Source: Bugula neritina (taxonomy: Eukaryota > Bryozoa > Gymnolaemata > Cheilostomatida > Bugulidae). Taken from it: a stretch of DNA of 64,000 bases. The notes under the pieces were generated by a model. That model was given only the letters and a program-made list of their open reading frames with translations, ran no database searches and was not told the DNA's origin. Below are positions 60,670 through 64,000 of this stretch, in pieces. Positions within the stretch are counted from its first letter, which is position 1, and each line of letters begins with the position of its first letter. The translations under genes were made by a program, and so were the position numbers. Where the stretch lies: contig OZ037772.1 in NCBI GenBank assembly GCA_964035545.1, forward strand, positions 12,093,818-12,157,817, read 5' to 3'.

Positions 60670-63600
60670 ACTTCTACTACTAACCTACTGCTACTACTAC
60701 TACTAGCCTACTGCTACTACTACTACTAGTAAAGCGCTACTTTGGCAATGCAGTTATAATTGAGTGTTGAACTAATATCTTTATTGTGTCATCTACTCAG
60801 GTGTCTCTTGCTACCCAGTTGCTGTCAGCTTCAGTGGCTGACTCACTAGATACGCTGAAACAGTTGGGACTCTCTAAATTCCAGCAGTGTGATGCTACCA
60901 TCAACTTCATTAGGGTTTGTTACAGCTTTTGGTTTTATTTCTTTAAAATACTGTAACTGCAATCGTCCCATGTTCTGCTGATGTTACTTTTTCTGTAGCG
61001 AGTTGATCGGTTGTTTGACATCCTGAATAGTCGATCAGCAATAGCTAAAGGCTACAAGCAGCCTTTACATCTAAATGGTATCAGTGTCATCACTCCTTTT
61101 CTGAAAGATACACGGCAATATTTGCTAGGCCTAAAGAATAATGAAAAGATACCTCTGTACAAGACCAAAAGGTAAATTTCCTATTACCATAGAAAGTGTT
61201 ACTTGCTTATATTTCAGATCTAATATGTGCCTGTCCCTATTTGTGTTATTTGCAGACATGTTTGTATTACTGGACTTGTATGTGCCATTGACACAGTATT
61301 TGGGTTGGTGGAGAAACTGTTGGTGCCTAAAACGCTCGACTATCTGCTAATGTATAAATTTTCGCAAGACCATTTAGAGCTGTGGTATGCTATAGCTCTA
61401 AACTGCTATGCATGAAGCCCAGTCTGCATGCACTTATGTTAAGATGTTCATTTGTTCTCTTGCTCTCTTATCTCTTTCCTTCAGGTGTTCGGTTTTTCAC
61501 TTTGCTTTGATAGGTGCAACTAAGATGGTCGGTTGGACCAACTGTGTTGAAAAGTGAATTTTTTTGCTTGAGCTTAGCGGTTGAAATGCACGCAATATGA
61601 AGTAAATTTTATTAACTTTTGAATACCAAGAGACAAAGATAATGAATTTTCAAAAATTTCCAAAACTGTGGTGTCAAAGCAATTGTGCATTTTTTAATTA
61701 AATGACTTTTTTGGCTTAATTGCATGCAAGGTTTTGCTTGTGTTCTAAAAAACATCATTTTTTCTGGGTAAACATAATCCAATCATTAATTGTGAACAGG
61801 CAATTGATGTCCAAGCATTTTTTTAATATCTGTTCTAGGTGGATGGAATAATAACGCATCTGTAACTGGCTTTCAGTCTATCTTTAGAAAATTGGTGACC
61901 CGATGTGGTGTACATCCAGGCAACTCAGGAAATTCTAAGCCATTAGATAGCACAACTGTTATTCATGGAGACATCATTAGGCATCGAAAATCATCATTTC
62001 TCCCTTTTAAATTTACTCATTGAAGTATATTATGACTTATTTCAGCACCACATTGCTAAACTAACAAATATTGCTATGCACAAACTAAATTTCAGGCAAT
62101 GTAGCAACAAAAGTGTACTGTTTAGAGGCCAGTAATAAGGATGTGGGTAATTAATCGTTTAGAAGTTATTACAACAGTATTTATATTATAACATTAGATG
62201 ATAACAAATATTGTTATTGCAATATAATATTATTTTTTGTTTATTCTGTAATTCCATTTTAATCACTTATTGCTTTCAGATTAGCACTTGAAAACAGAAT
62301 TTAAAACTTTGAAAGGTTTAAGGAAATCTGTTACTTGCCTGTGTTGTAAAGCTGTGTCTTACCACCGGTTTTTTTATATTATTTATAAACTTTTATACTT
62401 GTTATCCTTACTGCCAGTGTTCATGTACTAAGGCTGAAATTTGCTTTGCTGTTGCTTTTCATTTAATTTTGACTAATGTGTTGATCTAATCAATAAATAT
62501 GTAATGCATTTGTTAGGTTATTAAAGTTATTATCATATATACTTGAGGTACATGCTTCATAAAATGATAATTAGTCATGAAATTACAAATACCAAAAGTA
62601 AAATAAACAAAATAATTGGTTCCTGCTTCACATTGCTGAATTTTCATTATTTTTTAGTGTTTACCTCAATATATAAGCTCTAATAGCTTGCATTTATAAT
62701 GGATTTTACTACTACTGCGTGCAAAACAAGTAGGCGTGGTTAAGTTTTCCATGTTAAGGCGGAGCTAAACTATTTGGCCACGCTAAAACGTCCTTGGCCT
62801 CTCCAGGTCTATTCCAGCTCAGTGGACACAGTATTACCTCCTCCCTACCCCACATACTACTGTAGGAAAGGCATGCACATTCTCACCAACAAACTGCTTT
62901 GTAGGTTGATCTCATTAGCAGATACAAGGAAACAGAAAATGTGATTATTCAGCTGATGTCTGAGAGTGTCTCTCTGCCAGAGGTGCCAAGTATAACCACA
63001 TTGCAGGTCAAAGGTCAGTATGTATAGCTGCAGGTCAAAGGTTACTGTATGATTGGGTTGTTTGTTGATGGCATAGAAGTACTTGTGTTGTCACTTAGAT
63101 GGTGGAACAATTATGAGATGGAATAGAAGTGACTTTTAACAGCTGCTAGTTGTGTTCATTAGTTTATAGGTGAGGGGCCTTTGCCCCCCCACCCTTGTGA
63201 TCAGGGGAAGCTCTTCCTCAGCTCTCCACTCCCTCTCTGTTGTTAATGTTGCTTTAGCCCACTACAGGTCAAACCTTTCCTATTACCATGGTTATATTCT
63301 CCCATTCATGTGTAGATGAAAGGAGAGAAATTGAAGTAGAAGTTGTCGCATCGCAAGATGGACAGACAACTCCTAATGCTTTCAATAAACGGTTGATACT
63401 CCAACATACAGTAGAAATGGGTGGATATCCAGCGTCAATTTGTAGTTATCAGGGAAAAGTATATGTTTTGTCATATGCTGGACTGGATGTAGTTGCTGAG
63501 CACAAGTTACTCAGCCAAAAGTTAATCTCCTCATCATTTCTGTTTCCAGTCGGCGTAGCTGCTCACAGAGACAGATTGTATATTTCAACTATCAATGGTC

Positions 63601-64000
63601 ACTTTTCATCGCCGTGGTCCTGCACAACTAGCAAGGATACTTCCTATAGCTTGGTGACAGTTTACAATCTTCTTGGGGAAAAAGTCCTCGACTGGACCCA
63701 TAAGGTTAACAGTAGTAACTTAGTGGTTGTTGGTAATCAAATAGTTGTGGTAGACACTCAGAACCAAGCACTCGCAGTATATTCTCTTACAGGGGAGGCA
63801 ATAAAACAACTACCCGTTCCTATATATCAAGGTTACCAAACTAATACATCGATCTGCACCATAGACAACAGCTCTGTTGTTCTATCTGACTATAAAACTG
63901 CTAAAGTATTCAAAGTGAATATTTCAAGTGGAGAAGTTGAATGGACATCTGAACACATAGGAAACCCTGAAGGCGTGGCCTACCACAGAGGGAGGGTGCT
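57715..64000 (+). CDS. TRIM-NHL-type RING E3 ligase, copy B (3' partial)
   Basis: Exons match copy A one for one: 57715-57875, 58201-58357, 58564-58747, 58853-59049, 59426-59596, 62905-63013, 63316 to beyond 64000; all open and in phase. RING, both B-boxes and coiled coil are nearly identical to copy A; I count one amino-acid change in each of exons 1, 2 and 3. The propeller exon is clearly more divergent and has an extra segment of about a dozen residues (around GHFSSPWSCTTSKD, 63597-63638) in the loop where copy A reads STSNNASY. Intron 5 holds a 3.2-kb transposon. The final exon lies outside the window. Likely a functional paralogue with altered target surface. Confidence 0.88.
59080..59330 (+). 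repeat. 20-bp minisatellite in TRIM B intron 4
   Basis: About 12 copies of GTGAGGCTAGAGATATGATA with GGTGCGATA variants, homologous to the array in copy A but reshaped. Confidence 0.93.
59864..62023 (+). pseudogene. P-type (THAP) transposase, internally degraded
   Basis: Exon-like pieces: 59864-59996 (ATG; N-half of a THAP zinc finger, QCYAYNCRNYQYSS), 60801-60914, 60999-61171, 61256-61384, 61485-61513, 61839-62023 (stop TGA). Downstream pieces join in phase and read ATINFIRRVDRLFDILNSRS, GYKQPLHLNG, YKFSQDHLELW and GGWNNNAS, the conserved C-terminal P-transposase signatures. Between the THAP piece and the second piece, where the rest of THAP, the dimerisation region and the first RNase H-like acidic residues should be, there are about 800 bp of mostly trinucleotide repeat. 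The copy is therefore probably non-autonomous. The tiny exon at 61485 is the least certain. Confidence 0.8.
60075..60732. repeat. TAC/TGC trinucleotide tract with pure (CTG)n block
   Basis: (CTA)n with GCCTACTGCTACTACTA higher-order repeats, and a pure CTG/GCT run of about 23 units at 60599-60669, all inside the P-like element between transposase pieces. Confidence 0.95.

Larger units (their letters stand above)
59623..62824 (+). mobile_element. P-element-like DNA transposon, only in copy B
   Basis: Unit A reads ATTAAGACACAGTATTACC with no interruption (50382-50400). In unit B GACACAGT is present on both sides (59615-59622 and 62825-62832), an exact 8-bp target duplication. The 3,202-bp insert starts CAATGAACTC and ends GAGCTCAGTG-like (CCAGCTCAGTG), giving a short imperfect inverted pair (CAATGAACT against CACTGAGCT). 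It carries THAP-type transposase pieces on the plus strand. An 8-bp duplication and a THAP-type transposase together point to the P superfamily. Confidence 0.88.
53217..64000. repeat. Segmental duplication, unit B (runs past window)
   Basis: Starts AACTAGGCAGACC and follows unit A through the non-coding leader and the TRIM-NHL gene. It is longer than A because of a LINE fragment (55655-57026), a P-like element (59623-62824), an extra stretch at about 54051-54482, an internal tandem copy at 54735-55240 and extra TA-rich sequence near 57255-57510. No gene besides the TRIM and the element frames was found. Confidence 0.88.

Noticed and set aside
59623-62824. hAT element
   Set aside because: The 8-bp duplication also fits hAT, but the THAP-like start and the SQDHLEL and GGWNNN motifs belong to P-type transposases.

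Overview
The window is nuclear DNA of an invertebrate animal. It is AT-rich, its genes are split into many short exons with GT-AG introns, and the domain architectures (CUB/sushi receptor, PAN plus fucolectin-type domain, TRIM-NHL, roquin, gasdermin) are metazoan. The gene mix and the invasive small DNA elements suggest a marine invertebrate, possibly a lophotrochozoan, but the phylum cannot be fixed from sequence alone. I rebuilt exons by hand, requiring splice dinucleotides, matching phase and family similarity; no alignment or transcript data was used.

Layout: 1-6.3 kb has no supported gene and carries copies of a foldback DNA-element family whose ends read GGTTTGTCTCCCC, including a 2.3 kb element with an 18-bp satellite. 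6.3-13.7 kb (minus): a 12-exon single-pass CUB/sushi receptor with a tyrosine-rich tail. 16.2-18.3 kb (plus): a secreted PAN/apple plus fucolectin-type protein. 19.5-21.2 kb (minus): a small glutaredoxin-like protein with a CPDS active site. 22.9-33.2 kb (plus): a complete 25-exon roquin (RC3H) gene with RING, ROQ and CCCH finger. 36.0-39.8 kb (plus): an 8-exon gasdermin. 40.2-40.7 kb: two exons of an unrecognised secreted protein. 40.8-45.3 kb: a repeat nest with a second 2 kb foldback element. 45.4-64 kb: a tandem segmental duplication, each copy carrying a TRIM-NHL gene (RING, two B-boxes, coiled coil, NHL/beta-propeller). The second TRIM runs off the window.

The two duplicated units work as an internal clock for mobile elements. 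Copy A alone has a 781-bp inverted-repeat element a few bases upstream of a splice acceptor. Copy B alone has a 5'-truncated LINE fragment and a 3.2-kb P-element-like transposon (THAP-type transposase, internally degraded) with an exact 8-bp target duplication. Both TRIM reading frames remain open.

Two patterns stand out. First, many plausible immunity or cell-death genes lie together (surface receptor, lectin-like protein, roquin, gasdermin, TRIM-NHL pair); shared function is inference. Second, at least nine introns in the roquin, gasdermin and TRIM genes begin with a tandem array starting at or just after the 5' splice site, and in several the repeat unit itself contains a CAG|GTG donor, so the splice site is copied many times.
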